Assembly: GCA_041746635.1 (NCBI GenBank)
Contig: JBGTGQ010000089.1
Location: 8,740-72,739 of the forward strand
DNA: 64,000 nt
Direction: 5' to 3'
Source of the DNA: CAMASH01 sp041746635
GTDB lineage: Bacteria > Verrucomicrobiota > Verrucomicrobiia > Chthoniobacterales > Terrimicrobiaceae
The translations under genes were made by a program, and so were the position numbers. Numbering within the stretch: the stretch's first letter is position 1; every line of letters begins with the position of its first letter. Shown here in pieces: positions 48,088 through 56,958 of the stretch. Under the pieces are notes generated by a model. The model searched no databases. It was not told where the DNA came from and saw only the letters and a program-made list of their open reading frames with translations.

Positions 48088-50576
48088 AACTCGTCACGGA
48101 TTGGCGCGACTCTGCCTTTGCCCACCTGCCCGTCGGCGGCAAGGCCCGTGCGCTGGGGGCGTTGAGTCAGGCGGGCTTTTCGGTTCCTCCGTGGATGGTC
48201 GTGCTGCCCGAAGCGGCGGCAGTCGAAACAGGTTTGTTGGAGGAGCATCTCCAGGCCTTTCTTGATCAGCAACCTGGACCCGTGGCCGTTCGTTCCTCCG
48301 CGTCGGATGAAGACGGCGCGTCTCATTCGTTCGCGGGTCAGTTGGAAAGTTACCTGAATGTAGAGCGCGTTGATGTGATGAAAAAAATTCGAGCGGTCTG
48401 GGAGTCCGGATTTAGCGAACGCATTGTTCTCTACCGGAAGCAGGCCGGTCTTTCCCATCCGCCGCCGGTGCCCGCCGTCATCATCCAGCAAATGGTTCCG
48501 GCGGAGTCGGCGGGCGTGGCTTTCAGTGCCGATCCTGTATCGGGAAAGCGCGGCCTCGTCGTCGTCGCTTCCGTGCAGGGCTTGGGTGAAACCTTGGTCT
48601 CCGGCGAAATGACGGGCGACTCGTTTCATGTCGATCGGGCCAATCGAATCGTTCACCGCGAGACGAAGGGTTCCCCTTCTCTCACCGATCCGCAAGTGCT
48701 CGAAGTCGCGGCTCTGGCCCGGCAGGCCGCCCGCCACTTTGGCCGTCCGCAGGACATCGAATGGGCACGGGCGGGAAACACCCTCTTCCTTCTCCAATCC
48801 CGTCCCATCACGTCCCTGGCCAACCAGATTGATCCCGAGGGAGCCTGGCAACTCTGGGACAATAGCAATATTGCTGAAAGCTACAGCGGCGTGACCACCC
48901 CGCTCACCTTCAGTTTCGCGCGTCATGTCTATGAGGAGGTTTATCGGCAATTCGTCAAAATCCTGCGCGTACCCCAAAGGCGCATTGAAGCGAATCACGA
49001 TGTTTTCGGCCGCATGCTGGGGCTCATGCGCGGCCAGGTGTTCTACAACATGCTGAGCTGGTATCGGGTGCTGGCCATGTTGCCCGGCTTCGCCGTCAAC
49101 CGGCATTTCATGGAGCAGATGATGGGCGTGAAGGAGAGCCTTCCCGCGGAAGCGCTGACCGGCCTTGTCGGCGAACCGCGCCAGACCAGCCTGCGAGACT
49201 ACGCGGAGATCGCGAGCACGCTGGCGGGGTTGTTGGCCAATCACGTTCTCCTCCAGGGAAAAATCGAGGCCTTCTATCGCCGGCTCGATCAGGCCCTGCA
49301 ATTGGGCGAAATATCCCTGGAGGAAATGCGGCCTGACGAACTCGCCGCCGCTTATCGGCATCTGCAAAATCAATTACTCACCCGCTGGGACGCACCGCTG
49401 ATCAACGATTTTTTCGCCATGATCTACTTTGGCGTCTCCCGCAAGCTGGTTGACCAATGGTGTGGCGATCCTGACGGCACTTTGCAAAACGACCTGATCG
49501 CCTGCCAGGGTGGAATTATCAGCGCCGAACCGGCCAAACGCATGATGCGACTGGCGGAATTGGCGCGTCAGAGCCCGGCCTTGGCCGCGGTGTTGGATGA
49601 CGGCAGCCTTGCCGAGATTCGGGAAACGCTGAAACACCATTCGGAATTCGAAATCGAATACCGCGGCTACCTCGATAAATTCGGCGACCGTTGTTTGGAA
49701 GAGTTGAAGCTGGAGAGTTCCACCCTGCACGACGATCCCTTGATGCTGCTGCGCTCGATCGGTCGGCTGGCCCGGCGTCCCCCGCAAAAATCGGCCAAGA
49801 TGGAGTCCGTCGCCGTGGAAGCTGAGCGAAGGGTGACCGAGGCGCTGGCCGGACATCCCCTGCGCAGGATGATTTTTGATTTCATCATTCGCCAAACCCG
49901 CGATCGGGTGCGCGACCGCGAGAACCTGCGTTTTGAACGCACCCGGGTTTTCGGCCGGGTGCGGCGGATCTTTGTCGAATTGGGCCGGCGACTCCATGGC
50001 CTGGGGGTCCTGGACGATGCCCGCGATATTTTTTATCTCGAGGCCGAGGAAGCGATGGGGTTCGTGGAGGGCACGGCGATCACGACAAATCTCAAGGACC
50101 TCGCCCGTTTGCGCCGGGAAGAATTCGCCCGCTGGGCCGAGGATTTTCCTGCCGGGCGTTTTGAAACGCGTGGTGTGGTTTACGCGGGCAACACGTTTCA
50201 GCCAAAGACACCGGCAAACCCCTCCGCGCCACCGGGTGAGGAGCGCAAAGGCATTGGCTGCTGTCCCGGCATTGTGCGCGGTAAGGCCCGCGTGATCCTC
50301 GATCCACGACAGGCCGTGATTGAGCCGGGAGAAATCCTGGTTGCGCCGCGCACCGATCCGGGATGGATCATGCTCTTTCCTTCCGCCGCCGGCTTGCTGG
50401 TCGAGCATGGCAGCCTGCTCTCCCACTCGGCCATCGTGGCCCGCGAGATGGGCATTCCGGCCGTGGTTTCCATCGAGGCCCTGACCGCGTGGCTCCGCAC
50501 CGGAGACAGCGTTGAGCTGGACGGAAGCACCGGGCGGGTGACCCGACTGCAACCGGAGGAAAATGCTCATGCCTAG
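48084..50576 (+). CDS. PEP-synthase/rifampin-phosphotransferase-like dikinase without PEP-binding barrel
   Basis: An 830-residue protein. Residues ~15-245 are an ATP-grasp, PPDK_N type ('PVAVRSSASDEDGASHSFAG', 'PAVIIQQMVPAESAGVAFSA', 'WARAGNTLFLLQSRPIT'). Residues ~250-730 are helical, with 'WDNSNIAESYSGVTTPLTFS' near the start. Residues ~735-830 are the swivelling phospho-His domain, 'SLLSHSAIVAREMGIPAVVS', with H781 as the carrier. There is no C-terminal TIM barrel, so it is not a real PEP synthase. The layout is that of rifampin phosphotransferase, which phosphorylates an alcohol using the beta-phosphate of ATP. The substrate is unknown but is probably a hydroxylated lipid or intermediate of this operon. 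Coupled to both neighbours. Confidence 0.85.
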   Translation: MKLVTDWRDSAFAHLPVGGKARALGALSQAGFSVPPWMVVLPEAAAVETGLLEEHLQAFLDQQPGPVAVRSSASDEDGASHSFAGQLESYLNVERVDVMKKIRAVWESGFSERIVLYRKQAGLSHPPPVPAVIIQQMVPAESAGVAFSADPVSGKRGLVVVASVQGLGETLVSGEMTGDSFHVDRANRIVHRETKGSPSLTDPQVLEVAALARQAARHFGRPQDIEWARAGNTLFLLQSRPITSLANQIDPEGAWQLWDNSNIAESYSGVTTPLTFSFARHVYEEVYRQFVKILRVPQRRIEANHDVFGRMLGLMRGQVFYNMLSWYRVLAMLPGFAVNRHFMEQMMGVKESLPAEALTGLVGEPRQTSLRDYAEIASTLAGLLANHVLLQGKIEAFYRRLDQALQLGEISLEEMRPDELAAAYRHLQNQLLTRWDAPLINDFFAMIYFGVSRKLVDQWCGDPDGTLQNDLIACQGGIISAEPAKRMMRLAELARQSPALAAVLDDGSLAEIRETLKHHSEFEIEYRGYLDKFGDRCLEELKLESSTLHDDPLMLLRSIGRLARRPPQKSAKMESVAVEAERRVTEALAGHPLRRMIFDFIIRQTRDRVRDRENLRFERTRVFGRVRRIFVELGRRLHGLGVLDDARDIFYLEAEEAMGFVEGTAITTNLKDLARLRREEFARWAEDFPAGRFETRGVVYAGNTFQPKTPANPSAPPGEERKGIGCCPGIVRGKARVILDPRQAVIEPGEILVAPRTDPGWIMLFPSAAGLLVEHGSLLSHSAIVAREMGIPAVVSIEALTAWLRTGDSVELDGSTGRVTRLQPEENAHA

Positions 50577-51666
50577 CGAGGCCGCCGCCAAGGCGGATTT
50601 TACCATGATCCGCTACGCCCAGGTCTGGGAGGATGCGGACATTCTTTTGGAGGCCCTCGACATTCAGCCCGAAGACGAATGTCTTTCCATTGCCTCCGCC
50701 GGTGACAACGCCCTGGCCATGCTGGCCAAGGGCCCTCGCAAGGTCATTGCCCTGGACCTGAATCCCGCGCAGCTCGCCTGCCTCGAACTTCGCGTTGCTG
50801 CATTCCGCCGGCTGGAGCACCCAGAAATTCTTGAGCTGATCGGTTCTGTTCCCAGCGAACGCCGCGCGAAACTTTATGAGGTCATTCGTCCCGGACTGTC
50901 CGCAGAAACCAGAACCTTCTGGGATGCCCGCCCGCATTTTATCGCCGAAGGAATCGGACAAGCCGGGAAGTTTGAAAGCTACTTTCGGCTCTTCCGCCAG
51001 CGCATCATGCCGCTGGTGCACTCGCAGCGAACCGTTGCGCGGTTGTGGGAGCCGCGTGATCTTGAGGCCCGCCGCCGATTCTACTCCGAGACATGGGACA
51101 CCTGGCGATGGAGGACGCTCTTCCAGCTTTTCTTTTCCCGCGCGGCCATGGGAGCCCTGGGACGCGATCCCAGTTTTTTTCGTTACGTGGAAGGCAGTGT
51201 CGCGGAAAAAATCCTGTCCCGCACCCGCCATGCGCTGGCCGAACTCGATCCGTCGGCCAATCCCTACCTGCAGTGGATTTTAACCGGTCAGCATCGGACG
51301 GCGCGGCCGTTTTACCTCCGGGAGGAAAACTTTTCCGCCATTCGAAACAACCTCGACCGGCTGGAGTGGCGGCTCGCTCCGCTGGAGGATTTTCTTTCGG
51401 AATATCCACAAGGGACTTTGAGCAAATTTAATCTCAGCGACGTTTTTGAATATCTCTCCCGCGAGAACACGGAGATCCTTCTCCGCCAGATTGCGGCGAC
51501 GGCCCGCCCGGGATCCCGTCTCGCGTATTGGAACATGCTCGCGCCGCGCCAGGCTCCGGCAACACTTCGGAAAAAGATCGCGCCGCTGACGGATCTCGCC
51601 GCTCAATTGCACCTTCGGGACAAGGCGTTTTTCTACAGCGCCTTCATTGTGGAGGAAACGCGATGA
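50569..51666 (+). CDS. DUF3419/BtaA-like SAM-dependent 3-amino-3-carboxypropyltransferase
   Basis: A 365-residue protein of the DUF3419 family. The N-terminal 'IRYAQVWEDADILLEALDIQ' and 'CLSIASAGDNALAMLAKGPR' plus 'VIALDLNPAQLACLELRVAA' give the SAM-binding Rossmann fold. In BtaA this fold attaches the 3-amino-3-carboxypropyl group of SAM to diacylglycerol to form homoserine-lipid. No BtaB methyltransferase follows, so the head group may stay unmethylated or be modified by other enzymes here. I chose the ATG at 50569, 8 bases after GGAGGA, over the ATG at 50563 (2 bases). It overlaps the dikinase gene by 8 bases and the next gene by 4 (ATGA). Confidence 0.88.
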   Translation: MPSEAAAKADFTMIRYAQVWEDADILLEALDIQPEDECLSIASAGDNALAMLAKGPRKVIALDLNPAQLACLELRVAAFRRLEHPEILELIGSVPSERRAKLYEVIRPGLSAETRTFWDARPHFIAEGIGQAGKFESYFRLFRQRIMPLVHSQRTVARLWEPRDLEARRRFYSETWDTWRWRTLFQLFFSRAAMGALGRDPSFFRYVEGSVAEKILSRTRHALAELDPSANPYLQWILTGQHRTARPFYLREENFSAIRNNLDRLEWRLAPLEDFLSEYPQGTLSKFNLSDVFEYLSRENTEILLRQIAATARPGSRLAYWNMLAPRQAPATLRKKIAPLTDLAAQLHLRDKAFFYSAFIVEETR

Positions 51667-52979
51667 ATCCGTGGCTTGGCATCCTGGCCGTCCTCGCCCT
51701 GCTGGGGGCATTGATGGCTGTGTTGCGGGTTTTCCAAGGCCGTATGCCCGCTGAGCTGTCCCGCAAGGCGGTTCATGTCGGCATGGGTCTCCTGTGTCTC
51801 TCTTTTCCCTGGATTTTCCACGACGCATGGCCGGTGATTGCGCTGGCCGTTCTGGCCATCATCGGACTGGCGGCGGCGCGGTTTGTCCCGTTTTTGAAAA
51901 AGCAGGTTGGCGGCGTGTTGGGCGGGGTGGAGCGGCAATCGTGGGGCGAATTCTATTTTCCCCTGGCTGTCGCCGTTGTCTTCCTCCTGGCCCGGGGCGA
52001 TGCCTTGCTTTACGTGATCCCCATCCTGACCCTCACGGTGGCGGATTCGGTGGGGGCTTTGATCGGGGTTCGTTATGGATTTGCGCGTTACCAGACGGAC
52101 GAAGGGTTAAAGAGCGCCGAGGGTTCGGTGGCATTTTTTACGGCGGCATTTTTTAGCTGCCACGTTCCGTTGCTGCTCTTCAGTCAGGCGGGAAGGACGG
52201 AAACCCTCTTAATCAGCCTCACCGCGGGTTTTGTCGTCATGCTGCTCGAGGCCATTTCCTGGCGGGGTCAGGACAACCTGATCATTCCCATCGGGATGTT
52301 TTTTCTCCTGCAGTTTTATCTACCTTTGGAAACGTCGGCGCTGCTGACGCGATTTTTGCTGGTGCTGGGACTGGTGATCCTGGTCGTCATTTGGAGAAAA
52401 CGAACCACCTTGAGCGACAGCGCCGTTCTGGCCGGCGCGCTGTCGGGTTATGCGGTTTGGGCATTTGGCGGATGGTTCTGGCTGATGCCGCCCCTGCTTC
52501 TGTTCGTCGTTTACGTCTGGCTGCCTTCCTTTCCGGCGGAGGCGCGGCCCACCCAGAATCTTCACGCTGTCACCCGCGTGATGGCGGGCGGATTTCTTTG
52601 GATGCTGCTGGCCTACGCGTTCCATCGAGAGGAATTTCTCACGCCCTATCTTTTGTGCATGGCCGCGCATACCGGAAACATCGTCACCGCCCGCCTTCGC
52701 GTGGTCCGGAGTCAGCTTCCACCGGCGCGCATTCTCATCATCGGATGGCTGGTTCCGACCGTGCTGTTCGGGTTGCTGGGCATCTTGGGGTGGTATTTTC
52801 ACGTGTGGCCGGCAACCGTACTCGCACTGATTCCCATCGCGGTGGCGGTTTCGGTGGGATTGTTTTTCCCGGCTTGGCCGACAAAACACACACCCGCTGA
52901 TTGCATCCGCATCTGGCTTTCCGAAACCGGCATCGCCATCCTCGCCTCGTTGATCGGCCTCATCAAATACCCGCTATGA
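51663..52979 (+). CDS. Two-part membrane protein: phytol/dolichol-kinase-like plus DUF92-like
   Basis: A 438-residue polytopic protein with roughly 13 helices. The first ~220 residues resemble the dolichol/phytol kinase family (SEC59, VTE5): 'LSRKAVHVGMGLLCLSFPWI' and 'LTVADSVGALIGVRYGFARY' with 'GLKSAEGSVAFFTAAFFSC', which is the CTP-kinase core. From ~270 on, 'TTLSDSAVLAGALSGYAVWA' with 'FGGWFWLMPPLLLFVVYVWL' recalls the start of the DUF92/TMEM19 family (VTE6, phytyl-phosphate kinase). In plants VTE5 and VTE6 add two phosphates in turn to phytol. Here both seem fused. A GGAGG ribosome site lies 6 bases before the start. It overlaps both neighbours by 4 bases. Confidence 0.75.
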   Translation: MNPWLGILAVLALLGALMAVLRVFQGRMPAELSRKAVHVGMGLLCLSFPWIFHDAWPVIALAVLAIIGLAAARFVPFLKKQVGGVLGGVERQSWGEFYFPLAVAVVFLLARGDALLYVIPILTLTVADSVGALIGVRYGFARYQTDEGLKSAEGSVAFFTAAFFSCHVPLLLFSQAGRTETLLISLTAGFVVMLLEAISWRGQDNLIIPIGMFFLLQFYLPLETSALLTRFLLVLGLVILVVIWRKRTTLSDSAVLAGALSGYAVWAFGGWFWLMPPLLLFVVYVWLPSFPAEARPTQNLHAVTRVMAGGFLWMLLAYAFHREEFLTPYLLCMAAHTGNIVTARLRVVRSQLPPARILIIGWLVPTVLFGLLGILGWYFHVWPATVLALIPIAVAVSVGLFFPAWPTKHTPADCIRIWLSETGIAILASLIGLIKYPL

Positions 52980-53932
52980 ATCTCCTTCGCTTTCTTCCCG
53001 GTGAAGCGATCCCCGGCTTCGATCACAGCGTCCTGGTTTCGCAAAACGCCAACGAGCACCTCTGCACCAGCGAGGGGAATGCCCGCTGTTCGCTCTGGTG
53101 GGATGTCGTTCCGAAAATGGAACACGAAAAACCCGGCGTCATTGGACACTTCCAGGCAGCGTCCGTGGAGGCCGGAACGTTTATCCTGGAGCAGGCCGTT
53201 GATCGATTGCGCGACCAAGGCTGCACCGTGGCGGTGGGACCGATGGACGGAAACACGTGGCGGCGGTACCGGGTACTGACCGAACGCGGCGGCGAGTCGG
53301 CCTTTTTTATGGAACCGGACAACCCGGATTTTTGGCCGACTATTTTTGTAGCGGCGAAATTTTCACCGCTTTCCACCTATTCGTCTTCCTTGGTCTGGGA
53401 TCTGTCGCGGCGTGATCCACGGACGGACCACGCTCGTGAACGTCTGCGGCGGGAGGGTGTTCAGATCCGCCACCTCGATCCGCATCAATTCGAAGATGAT
53501 CTGCGCCGCATCTTCCGCGTTTCGATCGTCAGCTTCACTCGCAACTATCTCTACACGGAGGTTTCCGAGGAGGCCTTTCTGGCCCAATATCTGCCCTACA
53601 AGGACAAGATTCGTCCGGAGTTGATTTTGCTGGCGGAACATCGCGGAAAACCGGTCGGATATATTTTTGCCATTCCGGATTACGCGGAGGCCCAGCGCGG
53701 TGAGCCCATCCGCACCGTTATCGGGAAGACGCTCGCGGTTTTACCGGGCCGTCGTTACGGCGGGCTCGGTCTTGTCCTTGTCAGCATGTTGCACCAGCAG
53801 GCGTTGGACTTGGGCTACGCGCGATTGATTCACGCGCTCCAGCACGAAGCCAATCAAGTCAGAAACATGAGCGGATTTTTTGGTGAAGTGATGCGTCAAT
53901 ACGCGCTTTATTCGCGCCGGCTCGACGCATGA
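52976..53932 (+). CDS. GNAT-type acyltransferase-like protein
   Basis: A 318-residue protein. The C-terminal half has a GNAT fold: 'ELILLAEHRGKPVGYIFAIP' (beta 4) and 'VIGKTLAVLPGRRYGGLGLV' (acetyl-CoA loop) followed by 'LVSMLHQQALDLGYARLIHA'. The N-terminal half ('CSLWWDVVPKMEHEKPGVIG') is typical of a group of uncharacterised GNATs with a long leader ('VAVGPMDGNTWRRYRVLTE'). It may N- or O-acylate an amino group or alcohol in this pathway. The start ATG overlaps the upstream TGA (ATGA) and the stop overlaps the next start by 4 bases. Confidence 0.72.
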   Translation: MNLLRFLPGEAIPGFDHSVLVSQNANEHLCTSEGNARCSLWWDVVPKMEHEKPGVIGHFQAASVEAGTFILEQAVDRLRDQGCTVAVGPMDGNTWRRYRVLTERGGESAFFMEPDNPDFWPTIFVAAKFSPLSTYSSSLVWDLSRRDPRTDHARERLRREGVQIRHLDPHQFEDDLRRIFRVSIVSFTRNYLYTEVSEEAFLAQYLPYKDKIRPELILLAEHRGKPVGYIFAIPDYAEAQRGEPIRTVIGKTLAVLPGRRYGGLGLVLVSMLHQQALDLGYARLIHALQHEANQVRNMSGFFGEVMRQYALYSRRLDA

Positions 53933-55443
53933 CGACCATTCCCGCGATCCTGCGCGACAACGCGGCAAAATGGCCGGACCGGGAGGCCCTTATCGCCACC
54001 GCCCGGCGCGGAGACACCCGGCTCACCTTCGCTGAACTGGAAACAGCTGCGGAAAACTTCGCCGCGAAACTTTTCGTCCAAGGGATCAACCGGGGGGACG
54101 CCGTCCTGGTTTTTGTGCCCATGTCCATCGAACTCTACGTGGCCTTGCTGGGGCTCTTCCGGATCGGAGCGAAGGCCGTTTTTCTGGATCCCTCGTCCGG
54201 GCTGGCCCACATCAATGCCTGCTGCCGCCAGCTCCCGCCGTCCGGTCTCATCAGCGTCTGGCCGTTGCGTTTGCTGCGGCCTTTTGTCGGAGGGCTTCGT
54301 CGCATTCCAAAAGTTTTTGCACCACCCGCGCCGATGCTTGCGCCAGCCTCCCGCGATCTTCCCGCCTTTCCCTCGCCTGAAGATGCGGCCTTGATTACCT
54401 TCACCAGCGGCAGCACGGGCGCGCCGAAAGCCGCCGTGCGCACCCATCGCTTTCTCATTGCCCAGCACGCGGCCTTGAAAAATTCCATCAGCCTGGAGGC
54501 GGGTGAAAGAGACCTGACCACGTTGCCCGTTTTTGTCCTGGCCAATCTCGCCTCGGGCGTGACCAGCATCCTGCCCGACGCAAAAATCAGCCGGCCGGGC
54601 GCGGTCGATGCCGCTCGCATCGCAAAACAATCGGCCCGGCTTCAGCCCACGCGCACGGGAGGTTCTCCGGCCTTTTACCAACGTCTGCTGGCCGAACCGT
54701 CATCCCTCCGGGGCTTCCAAAAAATCTACACCGGCGGAGCCCCGGTTTTTCCGTCCTTCCTGCAAAAGCTGCAAAGCGCCGCGCCCACGGCTCAGGTGGT
54801 GGCGATCTACGGTTCCACGGAAGCAGAACCCATTGCCCACATCGCCTGCCGCGAGATTGCTCCCTCCGACTGGCAGGCCATGCGGGATGGCAAGGGACTT
54901 TTGGCGGGAGTGTCCATTCCCGAAATCTGCCTGCGCATCGTTCCTGATCAATGGGGAAAACAGATCCAGCAATCCGACCCGATCCCCCAGGGGCAAAGCG
55001 GCGAAATCCTGGTGACGGGAGACCATGTTCTCAAGGGCTACCTCGGCGGAACCGGGGAGGAAGAAACCAAACTCTCGCTCGCAGCCGAGATCTGGCACCG
55101 CACCGGCGACGCGGGCTACCTGGATGCCGACAACCGTCTTTGGCTGCTGGGACGTTGCTCGGCCCGCGTTCAGGACGAAAAGGGGATCCTTTATCCTTTC
55201 GCGGTGGAATGCGTCGCGATGAGTTTCCCCTTTATCCGACGGGCCGCTTTCGTGCTGGTCAAAGGCAGGCGTCTGCTGGCGGTGGAAGGAGACGCCTTGT
55301 TGGCGGGGGATAAACTTCGCGACCTTCGCGAAGCCCTATCGTGGGCGGCGGTGCAGGAGGTTCGCGTTCTCAGGCGCATCCCGGTCGATGCGCGTCATAA
55401 CGCTAAGGTGAATTATCCGCAACTCATGCGTCTCCTCTGCTAA
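53929..55443 (+). CDS. OleC-like AMP-forming acyl ligase / beta-lactone synthetase-type enzyme
   Basis: A 504-residue member of the ANL superfamily. The P-loop is 'ALITFTSGSTGAPKAAVRTH' (~157-176), the adenylate motif 'VVAIYGSTEAEPIAHIACR', and 'IWHRTGDAGYLDADNRLWLL' is A7/A8. The C-terminal 'RIPVDARHNAKVNYPQL' with an invariant Lys resembles OleC-type enzymes ('...PVDxRHNAKI...'), which convert beta-hydroxy acids to beta-lactones with AMP release. 'TTLPVFVLANLASGVTSILP' also recalls OleC. It could instead be a simple acyl-CoA ligase. It is the last gene of the operon; a strong hairpin follows. Confidence 0.82.
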   Translation: MTTIPAILRDNAAKWPDREALIATARRGDTRLTFAELETAAENFAAKLFVQGINRGDAVLVFVPMSIELYVALLGLFRIGAKAVFLDPSSGLAHINACCRQLPPSGLISVWPLRLLRPFVGGLRRIPKVFAPPAPMLAPASRDLPAFPSPEDAALITFTSGSTGAPKAAVRTHRFLIAQHAALKNSISLEAGERDLTTLPVFVLANLASGVTSILPDAKISRPGAVDAARIAKQSARLQPTRTGGSPAFYQRLLAEPSSLRGFQKIYTGGAPVFPSFLQKLQSAAPTAQVVAIYGSTEAEPIAHIACREIAPSDWQAMRDGKGLLAGVSIPEICLRIVPDQWGKQIQQSDPIPQGQSGEILVTGDHVLKGYLGGTGEEETKLSLAAEIWHRTGDAGYLDADNRLWLLGRCSARVQDEKGILYPFAVECVAMSFPFIRRAAFVLVKGRRLLAVEGDALLAGDKLRDLREALSWAAVQEVRVLRRIPVDARHNAKVNYPQLMRLLC

Positions 55444-55446
55444 TTT

Positions 55447-55475
55447 CGCCGGGCGGCAGGCCTTGCCGCCCGGCG
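55447..55475. terminator. GC-rich hairpin between convergent genes
   Basis: CGCCGGGCGGCA (55447-55458) and TGCCGCCCGGCG (55464-55475) form a perfect 12-bp stem with a 5-base loop. It lies 4 bases after the OleC-like gene stop and before the convergent rmuC. There is no U-tract, so it may act with Rho or as a bidirectional element. Confidence 0.6.
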
Positions 55476-55511
55476 ATGCGAGGGCCCCCATCCCTCCATG
55501 AAGACCCCTCT

Positions 55512-56846
55512 CTAAGAATCGAGGTTTCCTTCTGCTTCCGAATCTTCCAGCGAGCGTTGCATTAACGCGGGGGGAATCTGCTTTTCTGTTCGCGCCCCGA
55601 GTTTTTGCAATTCGGTCACGCGGCGGACGAGGTTGCCGCGTCCCGTGCTGAGGCGCGAAAGGGCGCGGTCGTACGATTCCCGGGCTTGGTCGAGGCGGGC
55701 TCCGATTTCCTGGAGGGAGTCGGCGAAGAGCACGAACTGGTCGTGCAAATTCCCCGCCTGCCGCGCGATCTCCAGGGCGTTGAGGGTTTGCTTGTGCCGC
55801 CGCCAGACACTCTCGATGGCCCGCAGCGTGACTAGCAGCGTGGACGAGGAAATCAGCACCACGTTTTTCTCAAAGGCGTCGCCGAACAGGGCTTCGTCCT
55901 GCTGCAAGGCCAGATGCAGCGCGGGTTCCACCGGAATGAACATCAGGACAAAATCCGGTGATTGGAGCTCGGGCAGGCCGGGGTAGTCCTTGCGGGAAAG
56001 TTCGTCGATATGGCGGCGCAGGGACAGGGCGTGTTCGCGCAGGGTGGATTGTTTCGCCGCCTCGGTATTGGCATTGACGTAACGCTCGTAGGCGACCAAC
56101 GAAACCTTGGCGTCGATGATGATGTGTTTCCCCTCGGGCAGATGAATCACCACGTCGGGCAAGAAGCGCGATCCGTTGTCGTCGCGAAAACTGGATTGGG
56201 TTTCGTACTCGATGCCTTTTTGCAGGCCGGACTTTTCCAGGATGCGTTCGAGAATGAGCTCGCCCCAGGAACCCTGCGTTTTCGATTCGCCCTTGAGCGC
56301 GCGGGTCAACGCGGCCGCCTCGTCGGACATCTGGCGGTTCAGCTCCTTGAGCTGCTGGAGCTGCTCGCGCAGGGCGGCGGAGCTCTTGGTGTCCTCCGTG
56401 TGGATGGTCTCCACGCGCTCTTTGAATTCTCCCAGCCGCTGGCGCAGGGGATCGAGGAGCGTCGCCAGGTGTTCGTGATTTTGGGTGAGAAATTTCGCGC
56501 TTTTTTCCTCCAGGATGCGGTTGGCGAGATTTTCAAATTCGAGGCGGAACTGCGCCTGGATTTCCGTCAGACGCTTGGCCTCGTCGTCCAAACGCTGGCG
56601 AAGATTGGTGCGATCGGCGTCCGATGCCGCCAGCCCGGCGGTGAATTCGTCGTTTTTGGCCCGTTCCGCCGTCAAATCCACCCGGGTCTTTTCCAATTCC
56701 ATGGAAAATTGTTCCGAGCGCGCGGCATGAGCGGCCGACTCCGCTTGCATCGCGGACTGCTTGCGCGCCGCCAGCAACTGGGCTGCGAGCCAGCCGAGGA
56801 CGAGGCCGAGCGCGGCGCAGATGATACCGATGAGAATTTCCGTCAT
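55512..56846 (-). CDS. rmuC: DNA recombination protein RmuC
   Basis: A 444-residue protein with an N-terminal membrane helix ('LIGIICAALGLVLGWLAAQL'), a long coiled coil (~30-180) and the RmuC core (~190-420). The core includes 'TQGSWGELILERILEKSGLQ' (~195-214), 'LPDVVIHLPEGKHIIIDAKV' and 'FIPVEPALHLALQQDEALFG'. RmuC limits DNA inversions at short inverted repeats; the nuclease-like core is a restriction-endonuclease fold. The abundance of inverted repeats in this window makes that role notable. It is on the minus strand with the L,D-transpeptidase gene upstream. Confidence 0.95.
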   Translation of the reverse strand: MTEILIGIICAALGLVLGWLAAQLLAARKQSAMQAESAAHAARSEQFSMELEKTRVDLTAERAKNDEFTAGLAASDADRTNLRQRLDDEAKRLTEIQAQFRLEFENLANRILEEKSAKFLTQNHEHLATLLDPLRQRLGEFKERVETIHTEDTKSSAALREQLQQLKELNRQMSDEAAALTRALKGESKTQGSWGELILERILEKSGLQKGIEYETQSSFRDDNGSRFLPDVVIHLPEGKHIIIDAKVSLVAYERYVNANTEAAKQSTLREHALSLRRHIDELSRKDYPGLPELQSPDFVLMFIPVEPALHLALQQDEALFGDAFEKNVVLISSSTLLVTLRAIESVWRRHKQTLNALEIARQAGNLHDQFVLFADSLQEIGARLDQARESYDRALSRLSTGRGNLVRRVTELQKLGARTEKQIPPALMQRSLEDSEAEGNLDS

Positions 56847-56958
56847 AGCAGAGAATCATCCCACGGCTGCCGGGACAATGGCTGTCCCAGGGTGGTGGAA
56901 TGTTGGGGAACTTTATGGCGGTGTTCCCGGCTTGGCGAGAACGACCGAACAAACCGAT

